From NCBI GenBank assembly GCA_036877525.1, contig JAZGTH010000140.1, forward strand, positions 437,501-501,500: a stretch of 64,000 bases of DNA, read 5' to 3'. The DNA comes from Chromobotia macracanthus. Taxonomy: Eukaryota > Chordata > Actinopteri > Cypriniformes > Botiidae. The position numbers and the translations under genes are program-made. Positions 1 to 12,400 of the stretch are shown here, one piece after another (the first letter of the stretch is position 1; each line of letters begins with the position of its first letter). The notes beneath the pieces are model-generated. The model was not told where the DNA came from. It searched no databases and saw nothing but the letters and a program-made list of their open reading frames with translations.

Positions 1-249
1 AAAGGTGGTAATGCATTTCAAACAAAACTTCATGTTATACAGTACCTTTAAATGCTACTTCAAACACTTCACACAGAAAGATAAATACATTAACAAGAGA
101 AATAAAAGCACATCAGAGCAAAATGAAAGGCAAAAGACACCCAAAAAAAAATTAGAAATCACATGTAAGAAAGTCTGAAACAGTGTGTTTTAGTAAAGAA
201 TTTTAAAACAAGTTTCAGCATGTCTATTCATAAGGGTGAGAATTACAAA

Positions 250-650
250 GTTTTGGAGCAAAGGAGGGCTAAGCCACTCACCCAGAGCATGTTAAAGGAA
301 CAGTCAAGAGGCCAGAATCAGAGGAGTGTAGACAGTTGAACCAGATAATGAGGTGGCAAACCACGCATACCCTGAATGCCTGGCAATAACTGGAGTAATG
401 CACTCTCTAGTCCTGGTCCTTATTAGGACTCTAGTAGTTGAATTTTGGACACTACCATTTATTTAAGGATGCTTTTGAAAGCCCCACAAGCAAAGCATTA
501 CAATAATCAACACAGGAGAAATATGTATTGATCAGTTTATTTCAGCCACAGTGAAAGCCACAAGGGCGCAGTCTTGCTATAGTTCTGAGATGAAGAAATG
601 AGATTTGAACCTTATCAGTAATCTGTATGTGAGGGTCAAATGTTAAATGC
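250..650 (-). mobile_element. degraded LINE reverse-transcriptase C-terminal fragment
   Basis: Minus-strand translation gives pieces typical of the thumb end of fish L2-like LINE reverse transcriptases: FLHLRTIARLRP, then VDYCNALLVGLSKASLNKW. After a frameshift and stop comes VQNSTTRVLIRTRTRECITP. Spacing and order fit a homologous ORF, but stops and shifts make it dead. Family assignment is by recognition of these motifs only, and the edges are approximate. Confidence 0.65.
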
Positions 651-1202
651 GCCTCACATATCATCCCCATCCACATTGTGTTAAAGATCCAGCTTTACAC
701 AACTGGACGAATAAGCACAACCTCCGTCAAAGAAAGTTTTGAGAAACAGAAATATCACCGAAATGCAATGCAATGCAATGTTCAAGAAATGCAACAGCTG
801 CATGATCATCTGGTTTTGAATGTAAATCTGAGTGTTATCTGCATAAAAGTGATACATAAGACAGAGATCTGAGCTGACCAACAGGAAACATACGCGTATT
901 AAAAAAGAATTAATTTAAAATCTCTTGAAGTCTGCTGACACAATACCAAGGTGCAGAACCCTTGTAGCCATTTTAAAGGAACAGTGCATAAAATCTTTGT
1001 TCTAAAAACAGGATTATAGAAACACTTTAAAGTTTCTAAAGATTCTTCTTTAAGCAAAATATGTTTTCTTTTGATTCTGGAATTTGATTTAGATTTTTAG
1101 CCATCCACAAGTACTTCAGTGGAGGTAAATTTTGAAACACTCGGCACTTACACTTGATGATGTAGACATTTCACATGATTAGATTTGAAATGTAATTTTT
1201 TT

Positions 1203-1208
1203 TTTATT
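1203..1208 (-). other. candidate mecr polyadenylation signal
   Basis: AATAAA on the minus strand, about 195 nt past the mecr stop codon and followed by an A-rich stretch. It is the nearest canonical hexamer downstream of the gene. Usage is inferred, not shown. Confidence 0.4.
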
Positions 1209-1402
1209 ACTGTCTATTTTGTGCTGGACACTGTGAATATGGAATAAAATTACTGTTGCTGTACGTGTTAATGTTTTGAAAATGACCACTAAATGTTTCT
1301 TTTTAAATTAAAGTTTAATTATCTCTGTAAATGGTGCAGAATGACTGATAATATGACACCAGTAATTCCACATGCAGGTTCAGTTTGCAGCATCCGGTCG
1401 CT

Positions 1403-4400
1403 CTACATGATCAGAATGTGCTTCTGCTGGTGTGGTTGCACAGCTGCTTGTAATGCGTGCATGTACTCGTGAAATGGCGTCTGGATACATTTTGGGGGAG
1501 ACAGATGTCCAGCTCTTATGAGGTCACACACAGAATCTAACATGAACTTCAGCCGAACTTCATCTGCAGGAGAGACACAAGTGTCACGTTCCAATATCAA
1601 TATCTTGTAATGAGAAACACTGAAGTTCATTCTCTGTGATCGTGTAATGAATGGCTTTCATTGGCTATTCAAGTTACTGGTTTCTGTACCCTCCCTGTGG
1701 CTCCTCTTCCACTGGGTTAGCCAGAAGCCTCTCAGAGCGATGTTTCGGAATATAAATGATTTCTACATCAGGAGAAATTAAATATAAATACTGGTTAATT
1801 TTTTTCTTGTAGCTGAAGTGTGGAATTTCTGTGCCACTCTTGTCATGACCAAGTAAACACAATAACCTTCACGGAACATACACAAGGACACTGGAAAGGG
1901 TTTACCCAAAAAAAGAGGAATTGGTTAAATTGCTCAGAACAGAGTTTCACTGTCAACAGCACAATTCAAATAACATACACAAGAATTAATAATGAAAGCA
2001 CTTTAACAAAAATGAGGTCCATGTTGTACTTTTAAACCCTTCAATTTGCATAAAATTAATTTCAAATATTAAATTTTTTTTTTTACAAAAAAACTTTTTG
2101 GTATAAAGTTATTTTCTGTGGTGACAGACACAGAAGTATGATAAACTCACAGCAGGTATCTGCAGGGGTCGTCTGGACATCCCTCCATATGTGACCATTG
2201 TACCTTCATAACTAGACAGAAGAGCATGTCAACAGCTTCTCATTGGTCAAAGTGACATTATTGTAAATTATAAAGCTGTCATGAAAATCACACATACTTG
2301 AGATTAGACAGTACGAGTCCTCCACTTAACCCTCCCACACAGTTCAGACCTAGTTTAGGTTTAGGAACTTCCTGTTAAAAACAGTCTGTTGAAAGCACGT
2401 TTTTACATCATCAGCATGGAAGTTTGTTACCTAAGAGCAGAAACCCCCACCTGAAAGATCTCATGAAGCCCTGATGACATCACTTCCTCTTCTGTGATGA
2501 CATAATCGGCTCCCAGTGACCGAAGCTCTTGGATCAGTTCTGCACAGTTTGGTCTGAATTAAACAGAAATCCATTTACACAACAGTATTGGGAGGCATTG
2601 TACTGACCCGTTTACTGAGAGCTTTTGTGTGTTGTTTTTATTGCTAGTGTTTTGTTGTTAGTTGCACACATCTTGATCACTATAAGTATCAGAATTAAAA
2701 CTATCCAGCAGTTGTAGAATTGTCAGCAATGTTATGAAGTGTCTATGGGAGTATTAGTTACTGTTTGTATTGTATTGCATTGTGATTTCTGTGGAATGGA
2801 TACATGTGTGTATAGACACACAACAGTGTTGCACAACAGTGTAACAACAGTTAAACAGTGATTTCTCAGTGCTGTATTGCTCAGAATAGTGACATGTATT
2901 GCGTGTTATAAAGGCTTTGTGCACAGTACCGATCTCTGATGATGTTGATTGTTTTGAGGCCCATTGCAGCTGCGATTTGAATCACAGCCCGACCTACAGC
3001 GCTGTTCGATCCATTCTGAATTACTGAGGAACCTGCAGGTTAAAGAGGAAGCAGGTCAGTTTTAGTCAAGGTGATAAAACTGTAAAATTTTTTCTCACCA
3101 GGGGAGAGCGTTTTAAAATCATGCAGCATTCTGTAAGCGGTGCTGGGGTTCACAAAGACAGTCGCTGCACCCAGCAGAGAGATGTCCTTAGGAACAGAGA
3201 TGAGATTGTGTGCCTTACACACAGCAGCTGTCCTCCATGTACCTGAAACACACACACACAGAGGAACTGGTCTGTATTCAAACACCCTCATTCAGTTATT
3301 TGCTATATGATATAAAGCCACTGCAATGAAATTACACAATGAGTTTTGAATGCAAAGTTTAATACACATTTTAATTGTATTTATTCATTATTATCTTTGG
3401 CACTACTTAGCTTTAAATTTCATTAATATCTCTGGGTTTATATACTGTACAAATATATTGTACAGTTTTTGGCGTGGACCTGTTTTCCATTTCACTGCTA
3501 GTTGTATTCTGCAAAAAAAAATATGAATCTACATTGAAAATCCCTTTACCAAAGCCTGCATCTATGGGCACCACCCAGTCACCAGGCCTGAGAGCTGTGA
3601 CATCACTGCCCACCTCTAGCACCTCTGCCACCCCTTCATTGCCCCCCACTGCAGGGAGGGGGCACAGAATTGGGTATGTTCCTGCACAGACAACATAACC
3701 AACATTTCATTCTTCCATCTCAACCCTCATGAGCTGATTAAAGCAGCACTACACTGAGAAGAATATTGACACAGGAAGGAGCTCGTGTGGGAACTTCACC
3801 CTGGATCATGTTGATGTCGGCAGGGTTCACAGGGGCAGCGAGTATCTTCAGCTTCACGTCCTGATCTTTGACTGGAGGCAACATCACCTGCTCCATTCTA
3901 AAGACAAATCCAGGAATCTGCACTTATTCCAGGCAGTGTTGTAAGTGTATTAATGGAGTTTTTAGGCATGACCCCTTACTACCATGTTTTGTCCTGTTTA
4001 AAGTAAAATCATGAAGTCATCCAGTGTCAGCAGAGTTTAGCTCTAACTTTAATCAAACACACCTGAAGCAGATAATCAAGCTCTTACTAGGCAGACTAAA
4101 AACTTCCAGGTGGGGGTGTTGAGGTAAAGTTGGAGCTGAACTCAACACAAATGACACAGGCCACATTTTATACACATCTCATTGGCAGACAGTGCTCATT
4201 ATAATTAAGAGAATTAACACTATAGCAACTTATTCTAATAATGTGGCTCAATATAAGTGAAGGGAATGAAATATCTGTACCTCACATAGTCAACATCGTA
4301 TGAATGTTCTCTGTACACTAAAGCTGAGCAGTGATGAACGGATCTGCAGGATCTTCTCTGATGGTCCCTCAGTAGAAACATCTCACCTAGAGCAACTCTC

Positions 4401-4423
4401 TGCAGCAGACCTCTGAAGGCCAT
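1403..4423 (-). CDS. mecr: mecr, mitochondrial trans-2-enoyl-CoA/ACP reductase, ten exons, complete
   Basis: In known homologues this enzyme carries out the last, NADPH-dependent reduction of mitochondrial type II fatty acid synthesis, which supplies octanoate for lipoic acid. Exons in transcript order: 4281-4423, 3800-3897, 3550-3681, 3099-3242, 2930-3032, 2451-2553, 2298-2371, 2151-2211, 1678-1762, 1403-1563. All junctions are GT-AG, the phases agree, and the total is 1104 nt, giving 367 residues (human about 373). The ATG at 4423 begins MAFRGLLQRVAL, an arginine-rich amphipathic leader typical of mitochondrial import. Domain order: GroES-like part with APVNPADINMIQG, then TYPILCPLPAVGGNEG carrying the conserved Tyr (residue 83, equivalent to human Tyr94). 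The Rossmann nucleotide loop QNGSNSAVG is at about 178-186, followed by NCVGG, TMVTYGGM and LRGFWLTQWK. The C-terminus is KHILIM. One odd patch is HSYDVDYV at the end of exon 1, where homologues have a HGDP-type sequence. Reading frame and splice sites are intact, unlike the neighbouring lama2. Confidence 0.95.
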
Positions 4424-4429
4424 GATGTT

Positions 4430-5465
4430 CCTCTTCTGCTGTTCTCTCCAACTATGAGCTGGAGTTTCCTTAGCATACTGTGAAAAATCTCAACTTCCCT
4501 AAAGAAACTGCTGTAATCCTGAACTGTTTATCTCTTCAGTCATGTTCTGTGAGACTCTTCAGACTGTTGTCTCCAACAAATAAAATAATAATAAAATAAT
4601 TATGGCATAAGAATTGTGGAACAACGTGTAACACATCATGTTCTTAATTATAATATATAAATAACTGGTCACTCTAACCTGTTACTAACCCTCTGTGAAA
4701 AGCAAATTCTCTCCTCAGGTTATGAACTACATTCCTCATTTTTAGAGGTTATTTCAACATAGTTTAAAGGAAACAATGTAGACAGTTGAGTCCCATGAGG
4801 AGGGGATATTTCTTAATTTTGAAATACTGTTGATTACACAGTACGTCATCACACCATGCAAACCAAACCAACAAAAACGAAATCGGAACCACACTGAGAC
4901 CTCAAAGTGACTCATGAGTTTTTACATCCACTTCTGTCCAACAACTTTTAACCTTAAGATTTTTAAGTGTGAACAGTCAGATGAAACATTCCTCTAAATG
5001 TATATAATATGTTATCCAATTAAAAGATATTATATCCCTAGTTGATAATGATTAGAGTCTGATGAGCCACAAGATTGTGTCTTGTGGTGTGAATGTGGCT
5101 TTAGTTCACAAATGTGCCCTCACTCTCCTTAGATAAACACATCAAGAACCATGTTTGTCTGTTCAGGGTTCTTCAGATGGTTCTGAAACTCAGTTTGTTT
5201 TTGATGTTTTATTATAAAATGGATTCTTTAAGCATCAGTACTAAGATGTTCCCGACAATCACAACCTCCTGCTGTAACTGTCAGCTGTATTTCATTCAAG
5301 AGCTTTTCTAGAGTTAGTGTCGATGATGTTTCTGCAGTCTTCATGTCTGTGAGTGATACTGATGTGGTTCTCTGAAAATTTCATCTATATTTGTCATTTT
5401 ATTCAGGATTTTCATTTACTTCTTTAATAATTCAGTTAAAGGAGAAATAAAATGAAACTGTCTGG
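4430..5465. other. intergenic DNA upstream of mecr, no gene seen
   Basis: About 1 kb between the mecr start and the TG-rich array that marks the 3' edge of lama2. The mecr promoter should lie in the first few hundred bases. I see no TATA box or CpG island at a convincing place. Open frames here are short and resemble nothing I know. Confidence 0.5.
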
Positions 5466-5467
5466 TT

Positions 5468-6005
5468 ATGTAAGTGTGTGTGTGGGCATGTGTGTGTGTT
5501 CATATGTGTGTTGAGTGTGTGTGTAGACGTGAGATGAGTGTGTATGTGTGTGTAGATGTGTAATGAGTGTGTGCGTGTGTTGATGTGTAATGACTCTGTA
5601 TGTGTGTGTGTGTTCAGATATGTAATGAGTGTGCGTGTGTGTATGTGTGTGTAGATGTGTAATGAGTGTGTGTGTAGATGTGTAATTAGTGTGTGTGTGT
5701 GTGTGTGTGTAGATGTGTAATGAGTGTGTGTGTGTGTGTGAAGATATGTAATGAGTGTGTGTGTACATGTATAATTAGTGTGTGTGTGTGTGTGTAGATG
5801 TGTAATGAGTGTGTGTGTATGTGTGTGAAGATGTGTAATGAGTGTGTGTGTACATGTGTAATTAGTGTGTGTGTGTAGATGTGTAATGAGTGTGTGTGTG
5901 TGTGTGTGAAGATGTGTAATGAGTGTGTGTGTGTGTATGTGTGTGAAGATGTGTAATGAGTGTGTGTGTACATGTGTAATTAGTGTGTGTGTGTAGATGT
6001 GTAAT

Positions 6006-6043
<38 letters not shown>

Positions 6044-6778
6044 ATGTGTAATGAGTGTGTGTGGATGTGTGTGTACATGTGTAATTAGTGTGTGTGTGTA
6101 GATGTGTAATGAGTGTGTGTGTGTATGTGTGTGAAGATGTGTAATGAGTGTGTGTGTACATGTGTAATTAGTGTGTGTGTGTAGATGTGTAATGAGTGTG
6201 TGCGTGTGTTGATGTGTAATGACTGTGTATGTGTGTGTGTATGTGTGTGTAGATGTGTAATGAGTGTGTGTGTAGATGTGTAATTAGTGTGTGCGTGTGT
6301 TGATGTGTAATGACTGTGTATGTGTGTGTGTATGTGTGTGTAGATGTGTAATGAGTGTGTGTGTAGATGTGTAATTAGTGTGTGTGTGTAGATGTGTAAT
6401 GAGTGTGTGTGTGTGTATGTGTGTGAAGATGTGTAATGAGTGTGTGTGTACATGTGTAATTAGTGTGTGTGTGTAGATGTGTAATGATGTGTGTGTGTGT
6501 GTGTGTGTGCAGATGTGTAATGAGTGTGTGTGGATGTGTGTGTACATGTGTAATTAGTGTGTGTGTGTAGATGTGTAATGAGTGTGTGTGTGTGTGTGTA
6601 TGTGTGTGAAGATGTGTAATGAGTGTGTGTGTGTAGATGTGTAATGAGTGTGTGTGTGTGTGTGTGTGTGCAGATGTGTAATGAGTGTGTGTGGATGTGT
6701 GTGTACATGTGTAATTAGTGTGTGTGTGTAGATGTGTAATGAGTGTGTGTGTAGATGTGTAATAAGAGTGTGTGTTTT
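5468..6778. repeat. TG-rich minisatellite at the 3' edge of lama2
   Basis: About 1.3 kb of interrupted (TG)n built around a recurring core GATGTGTAATGAGTGTG, with spacers of variable length. Blocks of several units are duplicated, for example near 6185-6260 and 6290-6345. On the minus strand the region is stop-poor and gives overlapping His/Thr-rich open frames of 80-120 codons, which are artefacts of the repeat. The array directly abuts the last recognisable lama2 exon, so it overlies the expected stop codon and 3' UTR. Confidence 0.9.
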
Positions 6779-7904
6779 TCTGGGAGGTCAGGTGAGAGGC
6801 TGAGCTTCAGAATGTTGTTAATTTGGACTTCCAGAACTTTCCCAGCTTTAGTGATCTTCATGTTCCTCATGCCTTTAAACGGTGTGTTTATAGTGAGTCC
6901 AGACTGCTTCACACCCCCTGAAACACACATACACAACAGGATCTCAGTAATGTCACATAGAAACTGTGTCTCTTCACATATCATAAACAAAATCATAAAC
7001 AGCATCACCTGGTGGCACCAGTCTAAACTATAACAGCATGGTTACATAGTTTGACGTACCGGGTTATCCACCCTCATAAACAGGGTCATTGGTATCTGCA
7101 GAGGGTGAGTGAGGCTCACTGCTTCCAACTTCTTGCCATCCATGATGAGTTCAAGGTGGTGCTTCAGCTTGTTGGCGGAGACACTGTGCCACTGCCCATC
7201 ACAAAGCCCCGCCTCCTGATCAGGCCCATATACCGACTCCAATATCAGAATGGAAAAACAGCTACACACACACACACAATCAAACATACATTCTTTTAAT
7301 TAACAATTGAAATACAACAATAAACAATTTTTCTTTTAAATTTAATTCCCTGCTATTCTTAGGGTATTTTGAATTACACAACAGTCACAAAACCTCTCTC
7401 TCTGTCTGTCTGTATGTATCTCTTTCTTTCTGTCTGTCGGTCTCTCTCTCTTTGTCTCTCACCTTTCCATTGACAAGTTCAATTCTAAGTCCATCCATCC
7501 TTCGTCTACTGATTCCTGACAGAACTCTGTGATCTGTGCTGTCCGGAACTCCAGATCCACGGACACATCATTCCCAACTCGATATGCAGCCACTGGACAG
7601 AAAACACACACACACAGACAGAATGTCTATTAACACATCACAGATCACTGACATTCCATGATCAATGTTTAATACAACATATTGCTCAATATTGTTTTTA
7701 TTAAAGAGCCCAGTTTAATGGCTTTAAAAAAATCAAACATAAAGTCTTACCAGCTTGGGCATAGCCATTGCCGTCAAAGTAACTTCTTTTCTCTGAGTTA
7801 GCAAAACAGGAGCCCACGTGGTAGCTGGATATGGGGTTTTCCATGTCCAATGGCAGATCCAACATCCTTAAGTTCCTGATACAAGCGTTGATACTGTACA
7901 GGAC
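6772..7904 (-). pseudogene. lama2: lama2 LG5 domain, four exons, frameshifted
   Basis: Exons 7751-7904 (YSINACIRNL, SSYHVGSCFAN, YFDGNGYAQA; intact), 7463-7592, 7060-7261 and about 6772-6917. In 7463-7592 the frame is VGNDVSVDLEFRTAQIT. One base is then missing at about 7526-7530, after which GISRRRMDGLRIELVNGK continues in another frame. In 7060-7261 about ten bases are missing near 7234-7240, before VYGPDQEAGLCDGQWHSVS. A second shift at about 7111-7121 separates KKLEAVS from PHSPSADTNDPVY. A stop (7064-7066) then interrupts the conserved YVGGYP position. The last exon reads GGVKQSGLTINTPFKG then MRNMKITKAGKVLEVQ. The cysteine normally after FKG, and the terminal cysteine normally after SPD, are both absent, so the LG5 disulfide could not form. 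The end runs into the TG array. Confidence 0.85.
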
Positions 7905-8244
7905 CTACAGTAGAGCACACAGACACCAGTCACATGCTGGTACCTCCACACAAGCTCACGCTGAATACAGTCAGGAGTCAAACTGCTGTCAGAATGCTGC
8001 TCCACACTGTTCCTCAGCTTACATCACATGGAACTTATGCTCCACTAAAACATCCAAATGAATTTCAGACCGGAAACTGAAAGCCTGTTCATAGAAGAAT
8101 TATTGTCTTTTATTAAGTTCCTGTGATTACTGGACTAGAGCTGTTACATCAAACTGTGACACATGCAATTCAGATCAAAGTTCACAAACTTTGTGTGACA
8201 TGCTCAAGAGCTTGTGTAGGTGTGTGTGATGTGTGTGTACTCAC

Positions 8245-9341
8245 AGGGCCGATGCGTTTTGTGGTGTAATTGACTGGTAAACCTCCCACATACAACACCC
8301 CCACTATATCCAAAATATCTGCTTTCTTTGGGCTGGTCGTTTGTTTAGTGTGTCGGCCGTCAATGGTCAAAATTCCTCTCTGTTTCTCTCTCAACACACG
8401 GATCTACACACACAGACAGAGACACGGAGTACAGTACAGTTCAGCTTCATTTCAGCCTTTATCTAAAGAAGAAAAACCCTGGACAGAAACAACAGCTACA
8501 ACAACAATCTCACATCAACAGAACTAATTATACCTATACTAATTATATTATCAGTTCTCCAGCTGACTCAGAAACAACCTGCTAAGGATGTTAACATACT
8601 GTAGCTAGCTTCTCTGAGACACATCATCATAAAATGTCAGAACTGGACTTCCTTATCTGGCAGCTTTCTCTTTTGAATCGATTCAAAAGTATCTGTGTAC
8701 ATAAATGTATCTGTATCCGATTAAAACACGATCAGCATTCCATGATGGATGAAACACAACAGCCAATGATAATGTTTCATCTCAAAATGAATCAGAATGC
8801 AGTTGTCGAACCTTGTGCCACTGTCCATCGTTGATGACACGTGAAACACTGACGGATGTGTTTCCGCTGCCCAGATCGTAGCTCAAGTGCACAATTCCCT
8901 CCTTCACCTGGATGGTGATGAAGTCTGCATGATTTATTCTGGCCATGTAGAAGACCAGACCAGAGTCTGCCTCTGTGCGCATCTCTAACTCTATGATCAA
9001 CCTGTACACACAAACATACACACACACATATCACACAAACCTCACACACATATACACACAAGCACACACGCACACACAAACATACATTTCACATAAACAA
9101 ACACACATATACCCACCCACAGGTGTGCACACAAACATACACATCACACAGACATACACGCACACACACTATGTGTTCATGTGTGAACAGCTACAGTATG
9201 ACAGAAATGATGATGAAGTTCCACTCATCTGTTCTTCATCTTTCTGTCATCAAACTGAAAGGCCATGTGACTGTTCCTGGAGAGGCCAAATTGTTTAGCC
9301 AGTTAGAGAACAACAGGTTCTGCGTCAGCTGCACAGGAGCC
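8245..9341 (-). pseudogene. lama2: lama2 LG4 domain, three exons, stop codon and broken donor
   Basis: Exon 9229-9341 reads GSCAADAEPVVL, then an in-frame TAA at 9303-9305, then LAKQFGLSRNSHMAFQFDD and RKMKNR. Its donor should follow AAGAACAG but reads ATGAGT instead of GTGAGT (9227-9228 is AT). Exon 8812-9001 (LIIELEMRTEADSGLVFYM, INHADFITIQ, INDGQWHK) is open, and its phase completes the KNR codon across the junction, which supports the inferred ancestral donor. Exon 8245-8403 (RGILTIDGRHTKQT, SPKKADILDIVGVLYVGG, NYTTKRIGP) is open with clean splice sites. The sequence matches laminin alpha-2 LG4 closely. The stop and the donor change are the clearest disabling changes in the gene. Confidence 0.88.
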
Positions 9342-9423
9342 CTGCAGATCGAACCCAGCACACGTCAATCAAACACTCCACACCTGTGACCACCAAACAC
9401 CAACACCTCCAAACACACATTGA

Positions 9424-12400
9424 GTCTTACTGCACAGGTGTTTAAACACTGTGTTTCTGTCAGAGCTTTATTCTTCAATTCAAAACACGCTGGATCTTAT
9501 TGCACAGGTGTTTAAACATTGTGTTTCTGTCAGAGCTTTATTCTTCAATTCAAAACACGCTGGATCTTATTGCACAGGTGTTTAAACACTGTGTTTCTGT
9601 CAGAGCTTTATTCTTCAATTCAAAACACGCTGGATCTTATTGCACAGGTGTTTAAACACTGTGTTTCTGTCAGAGCTTTATTCTTCAATTCAAAACACGC
9701 TGGATCTTATTGCACAGGTGTTTAAACACTGTGTTTCTGTCAGAGCTTTATTCTTCAATTCAAAACACGCTGGATCTTATTGCACAGGTGTTTAAACACT
9801 GTGTTTCTGTCAGAGCTTTATTCTTCAATTCAAAACACGCTGGATCTTATTGCACAGGTGTTTAAACACTGTGTTTCTGTCAGAGCTTTATTCTTCAATT
9901 CAAAACACGCTGGATCTTATTGCACAGGTGTTTAAACATTGTGTTTCTGTCAGAGCTTTATTCTTCAATTCAAAACACGCTGGATCTTATTGCACAGGTG
10001 TTTAAACATTGTGTTTCTGTCAGAGCTTTATTCTTCAATTCAAAACACGCTGGATCTTATTGCACAGGTGTTTAAACACTGTGTTTCTGTCAGAGCTTTA
10101 TTCTTCAATTCAAAACACGCTGGATCTTATTGCACAGGTGTTTAAACATTGTGTTTCTGTCAGAGCTTTATTCTTCAATTCAAAACACGCTGGATCTTAC
10201 TGCACAGGTGTTTAAACACTGTGTTTCTGTCAGAGCTTTATTCTTCAATTCAAAACACGCTGGATCTTACTGCACAGGTGTTTAAACATTGAAAAGTGTT
10301 TCTGTCAGAGCTTTATTCTTCAATTCAAAACACGCTGGATCTTACTGCACAGGTGTTTAAACATTGTGTTTCTGTCAGAGCTTTATTCTTCAATTCAAAA
10401 CACGCTGGATCTTATTGCACAGGTGTTTAAACACTGTGTTTCTGTCAGAGCTTTATTCTTCAATTCAAAACACGCTGGATCTTATTGCACAGGTGTTTAA
10501 ACACTGTGTTTCTGTCAGAGCTTTATTCTTCAATTCAAAACACGCTGGATCTTATTGCACAGGTGTTTAAACATTGTGTTTCTGTCAGAGCTTTATTCTT
10601 CAATTCAAAACACGCTGGATCTTATTGCACAGGTGTTTGAAAAAATGTGTTTCTGTCAGAGCTTTATTCTTCAATTCAAAACACGCTGGATCTTACTGCA
10701 CAGGTGTTTAAACATTGTGTTTCTGTCAGAGCTTTATTCTTCAATTCAAAACACGCTGGATCTTACTGCACAGGTGTTTAAACACTGTGTTTCTGTCAGA
10801 GCTTTATTCTTCAATTCAAAACACGCTGGATCTTACTGCACAGGTGTTTAAACATTGTGTTTCTGTCAGAGCTTTATTCTTCAATTCAAAACACGCTGGA
10901 TCTTACTGCACAGGTGTTTAAACACTGTGTTTCTGTCAGAGCTTTATTCTTCAATTCAAAACACGCTGGATCTTATTGCACAGGTGTTTAAACACTGTGT
11001 TTCTGTCAGAGCTTTATTCTTCAATTCAAAACACGCTGGATCTTATTGCACAGGTGTTTAAACATTGTGTTTCTGTCAGAGCTTTATTCTTCAATTTAAA
11101 ACACGCTGGATCTTACTGCACAGGTGTTTAAACATTGTGTTTCTGTCAGAGCTTTATTCTTCAATTCAAAACACGCTGGATCTTATTGCACAGGTGTTTA
11201 AACACTGTGTTTCTGTCAGAGCTTTATTCTTCAATTTAAAACACGCTGGATCTTATTGCACAGGTGTTTAAACACTGTGTTTCTGTCAGAGCTTTATTCT
11301 TCAATTCAAAACACGCTGGATCTTACTGCACAGGTGTTTAAACATTGTGTTTCTGTCAGAGCTTTATTCTTCAATTCAAAACACGCTGGATCTTATTGCA
11401 CAGGTGTTTAAACACTGTGTTTCTGTCAGAGCTTTATTCTTCAATTCAAAACACGCTGGATCTTACTGCACAGGTGTTTAAACATTGTGTTTCTGTCAGA
11501 GCTTTATTCTTCAATTCAAAACACGCTGGATCTTACTGCACAGGTGTTTAAACACTGTGTTTCTGTCAGAGCTTTATTCTTCAATTCAAAACACGCTGGA
11601 TCTTACTGCACAGGTGTTTAAACACTGTGTTTCTGTCAGAGCTTTATTCTTCAATTCAAAACACGCTGGATCTTATTGCACAGGTGTTTAAACATTGTGT
11701 TTCTGTCAGAGCTTTATTCTTCAATTCAAAACACGCTGGATCTTATTGCACAGGTGTTTAAACACTGTGTTTCTGTCAGAGCTTTATTCTTCAATTCAAA
11801 ACACGCTGGATCTTACTGCACAGGTGTTTAAACATTGTGTTTCTGTCAGAGCTTTATTCTTCAATTCAAAACACGCTGGATCTTATTGCACAGGTGTTTA
11901 AACACTGTGTTTCTGTCAGAGCTTTATTCTTCAATTCAAAACACGCTGGATCTTATTGCACAGGTGTTTAAACACTGTGTTTCTGTCAGAGCTTTATTCT
12001 TCAATTCAAAACACGCTGGATCTTATTGCACAGGTGTTTAAACACTGTGTTTCTGTCAGAGCTTTATTCTTCAATTCAAAACACGCTGGATCTTACTGCA
12101 CAGGTGTTTAAACATTGTGTTTCTGTCAGAGCTTTATTCTTCAATTCAAAACACGCTGGATCTTATTGCACAGGTGTTTAAACACTGTGTTTCTGTCAGA
12201 GCTTTATTCTTCAATTCAAAACACGCTGGATCTTATTGCACAGGTGTTTAAACACTGTGTTTCTGTCAGAGCTTTATTCTTCAATTCAAAACACGCTGGA
12301 TCTTATTGCACAGGTGTTTAAACACTGTGTTTCTGTCAGAGCTTTATTCTTCAATTCAAAACACGCTGGATCTTATTGCACAGGTGTTTAAACACTGTGT

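Larger units (their letters stand above)
1..1400. other. 3' flank of mecr, no gene apart from a LINE remnant
   Basis: AT-rich DNA with only short chance open frames. A decayed LINE reverse-transcriptase piece (listed separately) covers about 250-650. The part next to mecr should include its 3' UTR. Confidence 0.6.

Noticed and set aside
5466..6708. Series of His/Thr-rich minus frames
   Set aside because: Shadow frames of the TG-rich array.
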